Counted from the first letter of the stretch, positions 12,000 through 24,117 are shown. The stretch: 64,000 nucleotides of DNA from Sympetrum striolatum (GCA_947579665.1 OX388350.1:39899393-39963392); one strand, 5' to 3'. Program-made: numbers and translations. The notes: generated from the letters alone by a model not told the origin.

Positions 12000-13080
12000 A
12001 TACCGAAATTCCTATACGATTTAAAGCAACAGCAAAAATGAATACTTAAGAAAACGAAGACAGAATTTATTCATCCTTGCTCTGAAATTTCGTGTTTAAC
12101 TCTCGCTTGCAATGTCTCTTTCGAGCTAACGCCTCAATTCGAGAAAACTGTAGTTCTTGCTTCGTCATTCCACGGACACCTTCCAGGTTCCAGACCAATT
12201 CCCGGCACGGTCTTTCTTCCCAGAAAAGGAGAATAAATTCAAATTTGATTCCGGAAAATAATCCCAGTTTGCATAATTAAAAGGGGGGAAAATTAAGGCT
12301 TAATTCCTTTCTTAGAGATTCCCCTTCGACGTGACCCGCAAGGAATACGAATCAGTCAAATTGATGGCGTGAGTCCAAAAAGTTATTACACCACACCATT
12401 CACGATTGACCACTCTTTAATAGCGAAGTGCAGCAGCTGACAAGTCACTCAACAGATTACATCCCCGACCTAGCGTTGCAGCCGAAAGAAAAAAAGGCGC
12501 ATACCGAACACTCCTATAATTTTCGGAATAACATCCGAAAACCATTACCGGCTAATGATTAGCAATTTGATACCCGGAAAAGATAACTCCATTCTAAAGT
12601 TTATTGCGCAATAGTTCGTTACAGAAGTATTCACATTCAGTTTATTTTATAGTTTTACCTAAATTTAAGCATTTTTTGTGCAAACGAAAAAAATTACGAC
12701 GTTAGTAATAATAATACTGAGAATAGAAAGTATCTAGCATAGCAACAAATACATAAATAAAAAATACAAACGTAACAAATGAGTAATGAAGAGATAAGCA
12801 GTACGGTCCTCCTGACCTAGGAAGCTCAACATATTGATCTTTCTAATACAACAATATAAATAAACTAAGAACTGTAACGTTGACCAATAAAACATTAGGA
12901 AGAAAGTACATTATAATGCACTGTTGTAAAAATATCAAATAAACAACTCAGAAGAGTAATGAACTTAATTAACAAAGGAAAAAATCTAAAAATACATGAT
13001 GAAGTTTAAAGAATGTACAGAAATGTTCAAATCAAGATATAATTGTACATTTACAAGCTATAATACCGAAAATAGTAATA
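12000..13080. other. Stretch without recognisable gene
   Basis: AT-rich. A somewhat GC-richer patch lies at 12090-12560. The 62-codon plus-strand frame at 12092-12280 has no known motif. Nothing else supported. Confidence 0.55.
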
Positions 13081-13084
13081 AAAC

Positions 13085-13268
13085 GTCTCTTGGTAAAGGG
13101 TGAAGGTGATTTCGAACGTAAAGGCGTGCACCTAGGAAAAATCCCAAGGTAGAACGGACATGAAAAGAGTCAGACAGGACCAGTACTGGAACCCGGATCT
13201 CCAAATTGCCAGTCTGTTTCTCTATCCAATGCATCAATTTGGCCAGACTAAGCACAGAGCTACCAACC
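13085..13268 (-). mobile_element. tRNA-derived SINE, family S2 (longest copy)
   Basis: On the minus strand it starts near 13268 with GGTTGGTAGCTCTGTGC (A-box-like), then a GGATAGAGAAACAGA stretch, a B-box-like GGGTTCCAGTACTGG at about 13190, CATGTCCGTTCTACC, TTGGGATTTTTCCTAGG and GTGCACGCC. Compared with the 7.5-kb copies it keeps the most complete tRNA-like head, which lets the family be read as tRNA-derived. The B box has lost the central GA, so it is probably inactive. Confidence 0.7.
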
Positions 13269-13373
13269 GGTTGTAGGGAGATCCGGAATCCTGGTCCTGT
13301 TAGAGGTTTTTCATATTAGATCCCTTTGGATTTCATTTTCTTTGGATATTTCCAATTAGGAAAACGTCTTTTA

Positions 13374-13590
13374 TTAGAGTGAGATAGAGACTAGTGAGTC
13401 CCATCTTACATTTTTCGTAATAAGAAATAAAAAACAACAGCTCGAACTAGAGTACATAGAATAAAACTACCTTGCGAGTTTGAGTACCTTCAGGTTTCAC
13501 GTAGAAAAAAACCGCAGCATGAAAACACCCGTAAGAAGGGAGAGTGTGAAAAAAATGCGACACCTACGGATTAAATTAAAGGCTAACAAA
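13374..13590 (+). repeat. Dispersed repeat D1, copy 2
   Basis: GAGATAGAGACTAG at about 13380 and the GGGAGAGTGTGAAAAAAATG / CGACACCTACGGAT block at 13538-13575 match the copies at 9487-9705 and 49314-49520 in order and orientation. It starts about 105 bp beyond the S2 SINE end. Confidence 0.55.
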
Positions 13591-13968
13591 ACAATACATG
13601 TACATATTTACGTAGATAAATCAATAGAAATATTAGCATAAAAGTGAACGGAGAAAGAACAAGATGAAAAGTTAACGGAATCTGTGGCATAATTTTATTT
13701 TCTCCAGCATCTCTCGAGTATTCAGATCAACGCGACAAGCAGAAACTGGTCTCTACGTCCGGTTCTTGAACCGACATCAAATCCTGGAATTATTTTCAAG
13801 GACTTCACGCAAGACTGACCCTGCCAACTTCTCGGACCTGCTCCGATCCGGACTTCCGGGATTATTATCCGAATGTACAGACGAAATACTTGTCAACTGG
13901 CATACCGCAATTGGTGTGCAGCATGAGTTGTGAGAAATTTCAATATTATGCATATATCTATTATATAT

Positions 13969-15144
13969 AGATGCTTCTCCGGATTCATTCATATATATAC
14001 CTATATAGATAGATAGATAGATAGATAGGATACAAATTCACAGCCTAAACTACAAGCGTCATTGATCTGAAATTTTTATGACATATTGGCCATAACGTGA
14101 AACCCCCAGGAAAAAAGCGACTTTGATCCTCAGTGTCATGGGTTCGATTTCAGAGGGCCCCAAAGTCCCGATTTTTCCCGTTTAAATGTATTGCTTTGAT
14201 TTTCGGGAATTTTAAAAAAATACTTTCCGGTTAGGTAGAGAATCAAAACTCAAGGAGCCTATATATATGATCAAGATCTATCGGAAACATAAATGAGTTT
14301 TACGTAAAATATCCTGGGTTCGATGCTAAGTCGAGGCAAAAATCGGCCGTTTAAAATGCATTGTGGCGATTTTTAAGATTTTTTTTGGACCCTTTCCAGA
14401 TGACATGGAAACTTGAAATTCGGCACGAAGTTGGAGACAATAAATATATTTCATAATCAAATTTTAAGTATTCGCTGATGGTCCTTGGTTCGATTCCAGA
14501 GAGCCATTTACATTCCTCAATGCATTTCTTACGGAGATAACAGAATTAGGTTTTAGGTACTTCCCGGCATGAGATCGACTTCAAAATTTGTATGAAATAA
14601 AATGAAGTCCTAATAAGTCATACTACGCATTCACAGCTACCAATATTTCCTGGGTTCGACACCAGGCGTCTCTACAATCAGTAAATTATCCGATTTTTAA
14701 GAATTAATTTAAACCCATTCCCAATAATATTGAAACATGAAATTAGGCAAATAGATAGAGAACATAGATACATTTCAAAAACATGTTTTAGATTTCTTAG
14801 ATCGTCCTTGGTTCGAATCCAGAGAGCCATTTACCTTATTGAAAAGTAGGACGTCGTATGAGGCAGTTGGAGCCAATATTTCTGCTTGAATTTCCACACA
14901 TAGTAAGAGATGGTGATTTTCTGTTGTGCTGCATAGTAAGTTCACCATTAAGACCCAGGTTCGGTGCCAGACGATGAAAATGCTGCGAATTTTAAGAATA
15001 TTTTCAATCCCTTTTTTTTTCTTTTGTGGGCCGTCCCGATGTGATGCTGATATGAAGTTAGTGTTGTCGATCTGCTTGCAGTATGCAAGCTACATTTTAC
15101 TCGTATATATATATGGATACATGAATGAATCCGGAGAAGCATCT
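13969..15144 (+). repeat. Array unit 1 with inverted terminal repeats
   Basis: The left end, 13969-13992 (begins AGATGCTTCTCCGG), is the exact reverse complement of the right end, 15121-15144. Between them lie a (GATA)n tract at 14005-14028 and the core. B-box-like motifs start at 14141, 14317, 14487, 14653, 14810 and 14958. Motifs 1, 2 and 6 deviate from GGTTCGANNCC. The 24-bp terminal repeats make it look like a non-autonomous DNA transposon with internal tandem repeats, but no clear target duplication is visible in the flanking TA-rich DNA. Confidence 0.75.
14005..14028 (+). repeat. (GATA)n microsatellite
   Basis: About six GATA/TAGA units between the left terminal repeat and the core of array unit 1. 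The matching place in unit 2 (15199-15222) holds a CAGATAC-type triplicate instead, so this spacer evolves fast. Confidence 0.9.
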
Positions 15145-15192
15145 ATATATAATAGATATAATAGATATAGATGCTTCTCCGGATTCATTCAT
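15121..15192. repeat. 72-bp near-perfect hairpin at junction of array units 1 and 2
   Basis: The right terminal repeat of unit 1 (15121-15144) and the left terminal repeat of unit 2 (15169-15192) are exact reverse complements. They are separated by 24 bp of TA-rich sequence that can partly pair as well. The result is a long cruciform- or hairpin-forming palindrome exactly between two direct copies. Confidence 0.9.
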
Positions 15193-16339
15193 GATATACC
15201 CAGATACCCAGATACCCAGATAGGATACTAATTCACAGGCTAAACTACTGGCGTCATTGACTCGAAATTTTTACCACGTATTGGCCATAACGTGAAATCC
15301 CCAGGAAAAAAGCGACTTTGATCCTCAGTGTCATGGGTTCGATTCCAGAGGGCCCCAAAGTCCCGATTTTTCCCGTTTAAATGCATTACCGTGATATTCG
15401 GGAATAAAAAAAAATACTTTCCGGATAGGTAGAGAAATAAAACTCAAGGAGCCTATATATATGGTAATGATCTATCGAAATCATAAATGAGTTTTACGGA
15501 AAATATCCTAAGTTCGATGCTAGGTCGAGGCAAAAATCGGCCGTTTAAAAAGCATTGTGGCGATTTTTATGATTTTTTTTGGACCCTTTCCCGATGGCAT
15601 GGATACTTGAAATTCGGCATGAGGTTGGAGATCATAAATTTATTTCATAATCAAATTTTTTGTATTCGCTGATGGTCCTTGGTTCGATCCCAGAGGGCCA
15701 TTTACATTCCTCAATGCATTTCTTATGGAGATAACGGAGACAAATTTTAGGTACTTCCCGGCATGATATCGATTTCAAACTTTGCAGAAAATAAGATCAA
15801 GTCCTTTAAAATCATATTGTGCATTCACAGCGTAAATATATTTCCTGGGTTCGACACCAGGCGTCTCTTATATCAGTAGTTGATCCGATTTTTAATAATT
15901 ATTTTGAGCCCTATCCCAATAATATAGAAACTTGAAATTCGGCAAATAGATAGAGATCATAAATAACTTTCATGAACATGTTTTAGATTTCCAAGATCGT
16001 CCTTGGTTCGAATCCAGAGCGCCATTTACATTCCTGAAATGTAGAACGTCGTTTGAGGCAGTTGTAGCCAATATTTCTGCTTGAATTTTCACACATAGTA
16101 AGAGATGGTGATTTTCTGTTGTGCTACATAGTAAGCTTACCAGGAAGACCCGGGTTCGATGCCAGTCAATTAAATTGCAGCGAATTTTAAGAATATTTTC
16201 AATACCTTTTTTTTCCTTTTGAGGGCCGTCCCGATATGATGCCGACATGAAATTATTGTTGTCGATCTGCTTGCAGTATGCAAGCTACATTTTACTCGTA
16301 TATATATATGGATACATGAATGAATCCGGAGAAGCATCT
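15169..16339 (+). repeat. Array unit 2 with inverted terminal repeats
   Basis: Terminal repeats lie at 15169-15192 and 16316-16339. B-box-like motifs start at 15336, 15511, 15681, 15848, 16015 and 16153. The second begins AGTTCGA instead of GGTTCGA, and the other five fit GGTTCGANNCC. Small differences from unit 1 are spread over the whole length, so the copies are not the product of a very recent duplication. Confidence 0.75.
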
Positions 16340-16359
16340 ATATATAATAGATATAGAGA

Positions 16360-17449
16360 GGATACAAATTCACAGCCTAAACCACAAGCGTCATTAACTT
16401 GAAATTTTTACGACACATTGGCCATAACGTTTAACCGCCAGAAAAATTGCGATTTTGAACTTCAGTGTCATGGGTTCGATTCCAGAGAGGCCCAAAGTCC
16501 CGATTTTTCCCGTTTAAATGCATTGCTTTGATTTTCAAGAATTTTTAAAAAATACTTGCCGGATAGGTAGGGACTTAAAACTCAAGGAGCCGATATATAT
16601 GGTCATGATCTATCGAAAACATAAATAAGTTTTACTGAAAACATCCTGGGTTCGATGCTAGGTCGAGGCAAAAATCGGCCATTTAAAATGCATTGTGGAG
16701 ATTTTTAAGATTTTTTTTTGAACCCTTTCCCGATGGCATGGAAACTTGAAATGCGGCATGGGTTTAGATATCATAAATATATTTAATAATCAAATTTTAC
16801 ATATTCTCTGATGGTCCTTGGTTCGATCCCACAGAGCCATTTACATTCCTCAATGCATTTCTTATGGAGATAACAGAAAAAAGTTTTAGGTACTTCCCGG
16901 CATGATATCGACTTCAAACTTTGTATGAAATAAGATGAAGTCCTAATAAATCATACTGTCTATTCACAGCTACCAATATGTCCTGGGTTCGACACCAGGC
17001 GTCTCTACAATCAGTAAAATATCCGATATTTAAGAATTAATTTAAACCCCTTCCCAATAATATTAAAACATGAAATTAGGTATATAGATAGAGAACATAG
17101 ATACATTTCAAAAACATATTTTAGATTTCCTAGATCGTACTTGGTTCGAATCCAGAGAGCCATTTACATCATTAAAAAGTAGGACGTCGTTTGAGGCAGT
17201 TGGAGCCAATATTTCTGCTTGAATTTTCACACATAGTAAGAGATGGTGATTTTCTGTTGTGCCGCATATTACGTTAACCAGGAAGGCCTAGGTTCGATGC
17301 CAGATGATTAAATTGCAGCGAATTTTAAGAACTTTTTCAATCCCTTTTCATTTTCTATTGAGGGCCGTCCCGATATGATGCCGACAAGAAATTAGTGTTG
17401 TCGATCTGCTTGCAGTATGCAAGCTACATTTTACTCGTATATATATATG
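16360..17449 (+). repeat. Array unit 3, lacking both own terminal repeats
   Basis: The core starts at 16360, only ~20 bp after the right terminal repeat of unit 2, without a left terminal repeat. It ends at the shared TTTACTCGTATATATATATG (17430-17449) with no right terminal repeat. B-box motifs start at 16473, 16649, 16820, 16986, 17143 and 17291, and all but the second fit GGTTCGANNCC. The terminal repeats may have been lost by slippage, or the array may have arisen by unequal exchange. Confidence 0.75.
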
Positions 17450-19735
17450 ATCATAATCATGCGAGTGTTTCTGTTCATTACCAATCATCGTGAAAAGAGC
17501 AAAAAATGTAATTAATATGCGACGATTTTCTTTCTGAAAGGGGCTACAGATTGAAACTCGAAAAAAAATATATTTGTAAGTTTTATGAAGTGTGAATTAA
17601 GATTTAGATGCAATGGAGGGAAACGCATGCTTACTTATGATTGACGAGGATCATTACTATATCATTCTTACATCTGTTTACAAGTTTAGTTGAATCACTT
17701 ATTAATAAACAAATACCGAAGAAGGCGCTGGATGCCGTTACAACTTCGCAAGATACATCCATGAAAACTATAAATAGCAATAATAAATGTTCTACAGAAA
17801 TGAATAAAATATCCCTCTCTGCTAATCGCAACTGTAGACTTTTCAAACCTTAACAGAAATCGATGAAGAGGTTAAAAGAGGTAAAAATTACAATTGACAA
17901 CAAGCCCTTAATGTCTTCTGAACTCTGGACCTAGCCTGGATTTTTTCAATTTTTGGTACAGAATGAAAAAAACATCTTTCGTATACCAATTTCACCTAAT
18001 TTCTCAAAGCTGTATTAATACGAAAGCTACTAAGGTATGGATGACATCGATCGAATTTCCAATTTAATCAATGAAAAAGTTTTTCTGATAGTTATGATTG
18101 ATAAATAAGAGATTTGTTAGACCAAATGTCACCCTAAATAGACAATTTATCATTTTATATAGATAATATTAATTATCAATATATGTATCACTGTCAATGT
18201 GCATCACTTCCGGGGACATTTTCCACTTAATATTATTCTGGTCGGAGGGGAAATCAAAAGTAAAATATCTCACTCCACACATTGTCTTATTTCCTCTCTG
18301 ATGCTTCTTGTTTGAGGTAGAAACGGACCTCCGGGCTGAATGCTTTACATAAATTTCACATGTAATGTAATATAATAGACAGACATTGCTAGTAACATAC
18401 AATCCCATCAACCCTGGGACTACCACAACCCGAAGCTGGTACTTCCAAAAGTAAATGTAATACGTCAATCGAAAACATAATCTCTTACGGAACTTAACGA
18501 ATGGCGTTCTGGGAAGCGGGCAATTCGTCAAGGGCAGCGGAATTAAACGGAAAAACTGTCGAGGCAAATGAAACAGAAGTGGATTAGATTGGAGAGAGAT
18601 TTGAAGGCGGGTATAATCTGATGAAATTAAGGGAGGGAAAGTGAGTTCCGCATTCAATCGAGTAAGTGGGCGTAACCAGAAGAGGGTGCCCTCGAATGCT
18701 CCCAAGGTGAGGAGAATTCGTCTGATCGACTGCTGTCACTTATGGGCGAGGCGTGATTTTTCCGCAGTCACTGACTTATTGCGCACAAACTATTCTGCTT
18801 CATTAGTATGAATGCGATGATGAAATAACTTTTTTACCCACCGATCGTAAATTATCTTTCTCTTGAGCGAATTACGAAAGAAAGTATCAAATCTATCGTA
18901 CTTTACTATGAGCACAGCATTCTTAGTGCCGCCAAATCTTGGTAAATGGAATATTTTTTACATCTTTCGGTACAGGTTAGAGAATCTCGGCCTCGACCTT
19001 GCGGTAAAACTCCATTATAAAGAATAACGAAAAAAGCATTTATATATTGTGTTTAATGTCTATAGGGTTTCTTATTTATTCTTTATAGAGATTACAAGCA
19101 AATGTATCTTCCGACCATTTTTATCTCAATATTGTTAACGGCGAAATAAAATGAAATAAGAGATATGTATTCACGCTGAGTCGCCTCATCCACTCTCCAA
19201 TATTTATTCAGCAACAGTAATAATCAAGCCCCTCCCTCTTAAGCCCCTGAATATTAGAGGGCTCGGGATCCAACGGCAACTTACTGAAACTCAAGAATTC
19301 GTTATGGAACGCACACGCATCAAGTAAAATTACCATGAAATTCGAGTTCGATTAAAAATAATTGTAAATTCGTAAGTTCATGAGATAAAATATATGTTGT
19401 ACGGATTAGATAGCCTAATGGATCTAGTTTTTTTTAAATCAGTTGAAGTTATATTTTAAATTAAATTTAACTTTTTAATCCTTTTAAATATTCCTTCTAT
19501 CGCTCGTATTTTGAGGGCAATAAAAATTGTAAATTCCATTGCAATGTCACAGTTACGTTTTACAAACAATTCTCAGGAAGGAATATTCACTTCGATTTCT
19601 AATCATTCGTCAACTTCAATCGTAAAGTGTGATACAACGGTTAACTTTCGAGATACACCAACTCACGATGGAACGGTTACTTATAAAATCCTTCTCAAAA
19701 TCCTTGGTATGATTCACATTTAAAAAATTCCTGAC
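17450..19735. other. Stretch without recognisable gene
   Basis: Contains a D2 repeat (listed separately) and a GC-richer block at about 18480-18730. A 178-codon minus-strand frame (18169-18705) covers that block and the D2 right part. It has no motif I recognise, and its lower half is made of dispersed repeat, so I do not call it a gene. The rest is AT-rich. Confidence 0.5.
17945..18350 (+). repeat. Dispersed repeat D2, copy 1
   Basis: Left block TTTTTGGTACAGAAT, AAAAAACATCTTTC and, further on, GAAAGCTACTAAGGTATG (17952-18038). Right block with GGACCTCCGGGCTGAATGC at about 18328-18346. The same order occurs at 26722-27030, and the left block again at 27078-27175. A right-block-like CCGGCCTCCGGGTGAATAC sits at about 22132. 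Probably an old interspersed element of unknown class. Confidence 0.5.
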
Positions 19736-19737
19736 CT

Positions 19738-19850
19738 CAGCGGCGAAGCGGTTGAGGTCCAAGCTCTCTTCGCAGTCGGTTGGGGTTCAGTCCCCCGTCA
19801 AGGCAGTCCTTTTGGCAACCGCTTTCGGAGATTCGAGGCTACGGTTCGAC
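19738..19850 (+). mobile_element. tRNA-like SINE head (unassigned family)
   Basis: GGCGAAGCGGTTGAGGTCCA resembles a degenerate A-box region and GGGGTTCAGTCCCCC at about 19784 a B-box/T-arm (GGTTCANTCCC). The arms do not give a full cloverleaf and there is no matching acceptor stem, so this is more likely a SINE head or tRNA relic than a tRNA gene. No second copy was noticed in the window. Confidence 0.4.
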
Positions 19851-22800
19851 TTATGCAGTAAAAACGAGAACCAGGGGTAAAAACTGCGTAATAATAGAAT
19901 CTGGCTCATTACCATCGTTCTACACCAGCATTAGAAGCCTTAACCAAGGGCATTCAGACCCAAGGATTGGGAAACATTTATTTGTAACGAAAAATATGAT
20001 CAGGGTTGGGAAAAAATAGCTCTAAATATAAATAACAGTATAAATGTAATGAAATTTAACAATAATTTCGCACTGCAATAATTCTCTTCCTTACGTTATA
20101 TTCTATCCTCCGTTTGTGACAGGCTCAATGGAAAATCAAAATGATGATTGATTTTTCACGCAAAAATTAGGAAAAATTGTATGCTTATATTGACGTGTAA
20201 CGGTAACAAATAGAGATATATAGCAATGCATAACGGAATAAATATTGGCGATAGAAGACTACTTTTTTTGGATAGGAAAAGTCACATCAATACCAATAAC
20301 AACGAAAATATATTGCTAAAGCTACTCAGGCCAACGACAGACCTTTAACTCTTTAAAAGAATGCATCATCATTGAAGTATGTAAATAATTCAGCACGAAG
20401 ATCTGTATGCAATTCTAAGCCTCCAGCATTAGCTACCAATAGCTTAGGAGAGGGAATGAGGCAATTTGGACAAAATGAGGAGTAAGAACGTTCACCTTAG
20501 TTTTCTTTGCTGACTCCTACACTTCGCTCTCAACACAAGCACAACATACCATGAGAAGGGGCCAAAATTAATGTCACACCTCTTGATTACTACCGCTTCA
20601 GCCTGTATAGTTCCTAAAAGCTCTATCTTCAACAAAATCTTTGATGACACAGGGTTAGAAGAGAAGAGGGAAATTAGAAGAGACTTATGAATGCCAATCT
20701 CTCCCTGTTTGATGAAGTCTTTTCATTACTGTTTTTTATTATTTAAGTAGTTAATGAATGACATTTTGCGATACTTGGTGGAATTTCGTCATAAAAGAAT
20801 GCTTACTATCAAAACTTGTAAAAAATCCATAAGAAAATTTCTTGTGGAATTAGTACAAGTTTTGATGTTAAAGATTCTTCTATTTAAGTAGCTTTCATAT
20901 TATCACAGCCACGAACAAAAGTTAAACAGACAAAATTCTAAAATAGGTATATTTTCCGTGGACATGGTCAAATTTTGTTTTCATGGAATCAAACATGAAT
21001 AAGTCCCACCGAATATCCCCAAAATTAATTAAATATAGTCGGACAAAGTAAATGCGAGGAACATTTTCTCCGATCTTGTGACAAAAGATATAAATTCCAT
21101 TCATCAAAATACGGTAGTAGTCCCCATTGATGGCAGAGAATCGGGTAAATTTCGAAGGAATTTTCTGGAGTGCTCCTCCGTCCGTCCTCTCTTTTCGACG
21201 GAATGGAAGATTCTGAGGAAGAACTTCCGCAGTGACAACAGAAGGATGTTTCCGGCAAAACAAAGGCTTCCTGTCCCCGCACTAATGAAATTATGAAACT
21301 GCCTGGAATTTTGGAAGTGGGACCAACTTCGTTACGTAATAATGTACCAATAAATGAGATAGGACCGCTTCGGAATGTTCTTTCAAAGCTGGCTCCGTAA
21401 ACAATGATAGCGGAATCTTTAAAGAAGGAAAATCATTCATGATATTATAGTTAAAATACGAATAGCAAAAGCAGAAAATATGTCAGTGTATAAGGACTTA
21501 AAGACAAAACTCGCATACCGAAACGAAAATTTGTTTTTTTATAATATAATAATAAAATCACTTGTTGAATTAATAGCCATTATTAATTCTTATTCATTAC
21601 AATTTGAAATAGCTTGTCAGAATATAACGAGGAACAATGATATATTTAGGAATCATAAATAAATCCAATTTTCGATAACTTAATTTTATTGAATTAGTGT
21701 TGAACTATTTTGAATCTGATACTCAATAAAACCACGCGCAATATTACTGGTTGCATTCACGTAAGTAGTAAAACATACTGAAAAAAAAACTGAAGAATCA
21801 CCACTTAAATAACCTAAACAATTAAAATACAGAAATGATAAACGGAATTCGTTTTTTCAATCTCAGACCTTCCTCAAATAATTATTTATTAATTTCGCCC
21901 ACTGTCAGGACACGTAAAATTTCGTTACAAGCTTTTGAATGTTTTAAGCACTTTGGATACATGTTATATAAATAAATCGTTCCGCAGATAAATGTACTTT
22001 ACATGCTCATAGCAAGGCGGTTCAGCGAGGATAGCAAACACAAATTACCTTATACCCCATCTTCCGAAATAAACCTCATTCCCTTTTCAAAGCTTACGTA
22101 AAATACCTGTGGAGGAGATTAGTTTGAAACCGGCCTCCGGGTGAATACATTGCAGACAGAATTGAAACTTATATCGCGCGTTCCTTTCGGAGAATCCTGT
22201 AGCTTATCGAAATACAATTAAATCAATATCATTTAAGAAAATAGAACCCGATAACTGCAATGCAAACTCCAGTTAAGCCACATTTCAAATTTGCACAAAT
22301 TTCGAGTTGTATCGCGAAGCGAATATGTAGTTGGTTTACTCGTCATTCGCCTCGTTCCTCGCCTCGCCGCTCGTGCTGGTAGCGATTTTTTGGAACGAGT
22401 CAAAGGCTAGTAGCCACGTTTATGGCCTCGACTGAACGCTCAGCGAGTGTAAAAACGATCATTACGTTGAGAGAACGAACTTGAAACTACCAACCGCGAA
22501 TTTCGGCGAATGACGATGCAAAACACGAGCCCGAGTATGCATAAGTATAAGAAATCACACAGTTGATCCCTTTGAACTCCACGAAAAAAATGCGAAAGCA
22601 GGGGAATCTTTCCTCAGTCAGCTGCTGGCTACACATGTGTCTCTTATTTCCATCCTTCCTTTCTAGACGAGAATTGCTCTCAATGCCAGAAAATGCTTCC
22701 AGCCTCCCGAATCTGGACGCCGTCCAGGCTTTCGTAGAAATGTATACTGTCGTCATATATGACGAGCGCAGAAGGAACTATATACCTCTTCCCGGGATAA

Positions 22801-24115
22801 TTCTCGTACTTAGCATTCAGGAAAGTTCAAACGTTCGTATATGTATCATGCATTCGGTGAAACCTCATACATATCGGGTGGGTGATCCACTAAGCAAATG
22901 AAGGAACTGGAAAGGTTTTCAGTGAAGGGCGCCAAACTAGGCATGCGAACTGTTTAAATTACCAGTTATTTCCATACGGATATGTGTGTATAATTGCTGC
23001 TTAGGTTGACACCCAGGTATCGCTTTGAATTGCTTTAAGAAATGCTGGAGGGGGGAAACCTAAAATTATGCACATGATAAATTAGAAGTGCTTGCGAACA
23101 TGTTGACGTTTTTCCACGTCATGAACCGAGCCCAAATCTAGTTTAATAATAAATTCAAAGAGGAAGAGAAAATATTTAAGCATACTGCTATATTGCCGCC
23201 AGAAATATTATCACGTGGTACTAAAAGTAAATCATTCAGACCAGAACAATTCATAATGTCATTAGTAGTAAAAAATTAAGATTCCAACGGCACTTGTTGT
23301 TCGTTGATGCAAAATGAAACAATTCCCAGCATTTAGTATGACGATTGTTATGTAAATATGTTATTTACGCGTTATGTCCTGCATACGAAAGAAAATTTAT
23401 TATTCGTCCTTGACAACAATGAACCAACAATCGTTTGGCGTATTTTCTTTTGATTTCAAACCAATATTATGGAATGCCCACTCAAAATATATCCGACATA
23501 GCCTCTCAAACATCGGGAAACCTGTGACTTTAGCTCGAAAGAATTCATTCGCTTAATGAAATAAAGCGCATGGGATTAGATTCTAAGAGTGGTTCCTGTA
23601 TTCTCCAATAGGAGGCGTGCGAGTCAGAAAATTCCTCGCCTCTTAATTAAAGTCTTAAGGAGGAGGATGGCTAAGAGGTACGACTTACATAACGATGCCT
23701 AACTCGAAGGCACTGCATCATCAATAGTGATTAAACCTCCATTTTGGGACTGAGAGAGAAGTCATTAGGCAGAATATGATGGTGATTAACAGACAAGACT
23801 TCTGAGAACAGAGAGTAGCTTGTCAGCACTACCTCAATAATGGTGATAAGCTTGCTAATGTAGCCACAATGATCAAGATTGGCTTCTATTAATGTTACAA
23901 AGGTGTAGAATCTTATAAGATCATTTAAAGACCGAGTTTAAAATTAGAGTTACATATGTAGAACATTAGAATTCGACAGCCAAACTTGAAAATGTCATTC
24001 TATTTCAAACATAGACACTCTCATCTAATTACCATGTAAGTTCGGCTTCATAATTATACCTTGAAATAGGTTTCTCCACCTAGCAGAATCGTTTCGTTTT
24101 CAAAATAGAGCATTG
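19850..24115. other. Stretch without recognisable gene
   Basis: AT-rich DNA with GC-richer patches at 21100-21300 and 22310-22500. Overlapping opposed frames near 20922-21296 (up to 113 codons) and 22487-22901 (up to 112 codons) occur where GC is high and show no domain signature. The foldback at 20786-20886 and a D2 right-end relic near 22120-22160 are the only structures seen. Confidence 0.5.
20786..20886. repeat. ~100-bp foldback with almost no loop
   Basis: The left arm (about 20790-20836, containing TACTATCAAAACTTGTA) and right arm (about 20837-20883, containing TACAAGTTTTGATGTTA) are reverse complements with scattered mismatches. They meet at AAATTT with essentially no loop. Arms of ~45 bp with a zero loop fit a foldback or MITE relic better than a miRNA precursor. 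Confidence 0.65.
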
Positions 24116-24117
24116 AG

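Larger units (their letters stand above)
13969..17449 (+). repeat. Nested tandem array: 3 units of ~1.09 kb, each with six B-box subunits
   Basis: Three direct copies of a ~1.09-kb core begin at 14028, 15223 and 16360 (spacing 1195 and 1137 bp). Each core contains six GGTTCGA-type motifs 138-180 bp apart, so 18 motifs in total. Thirteen fit the pol III B box GGTTCGANNCC exactly. Subunits alternate: motifs 1, 3 and 5 are followed by (C)CAGAGNGCC, and motifs 2, 4 and 6 by a different GC-rich context, implying monomer to dimer to hexamer to triplicated hexamer growth. Related AT-rich linkers (ATGCATT, CTTTCCNGATNG, GAAATTCGGC) recur between motifs. No coding frame. It is a higher-order satellite, possibly built from a tRNA-derived unit. 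Confidence 0.85.

Noticed and set aside
14926..15231. 101-codon frame in array unit 1
   Set aside because: Entirely inside the tandem repeat and not preserved in the equivalent positions of the other units.
13969..17449. CRISPR array
   Set aside because: Regular repeats are present, but repeat units are ~150-180 bp, spacers are themselves repeated, and the genome is eukaryotic.
18169..18705. 178-codon minus-strand open frame
   Set aside because: Long for AT-rich DNA, but it covers a GC-richer block plus the right part of dispersed repeat D2, and no domain or signal peptide is recognisable.
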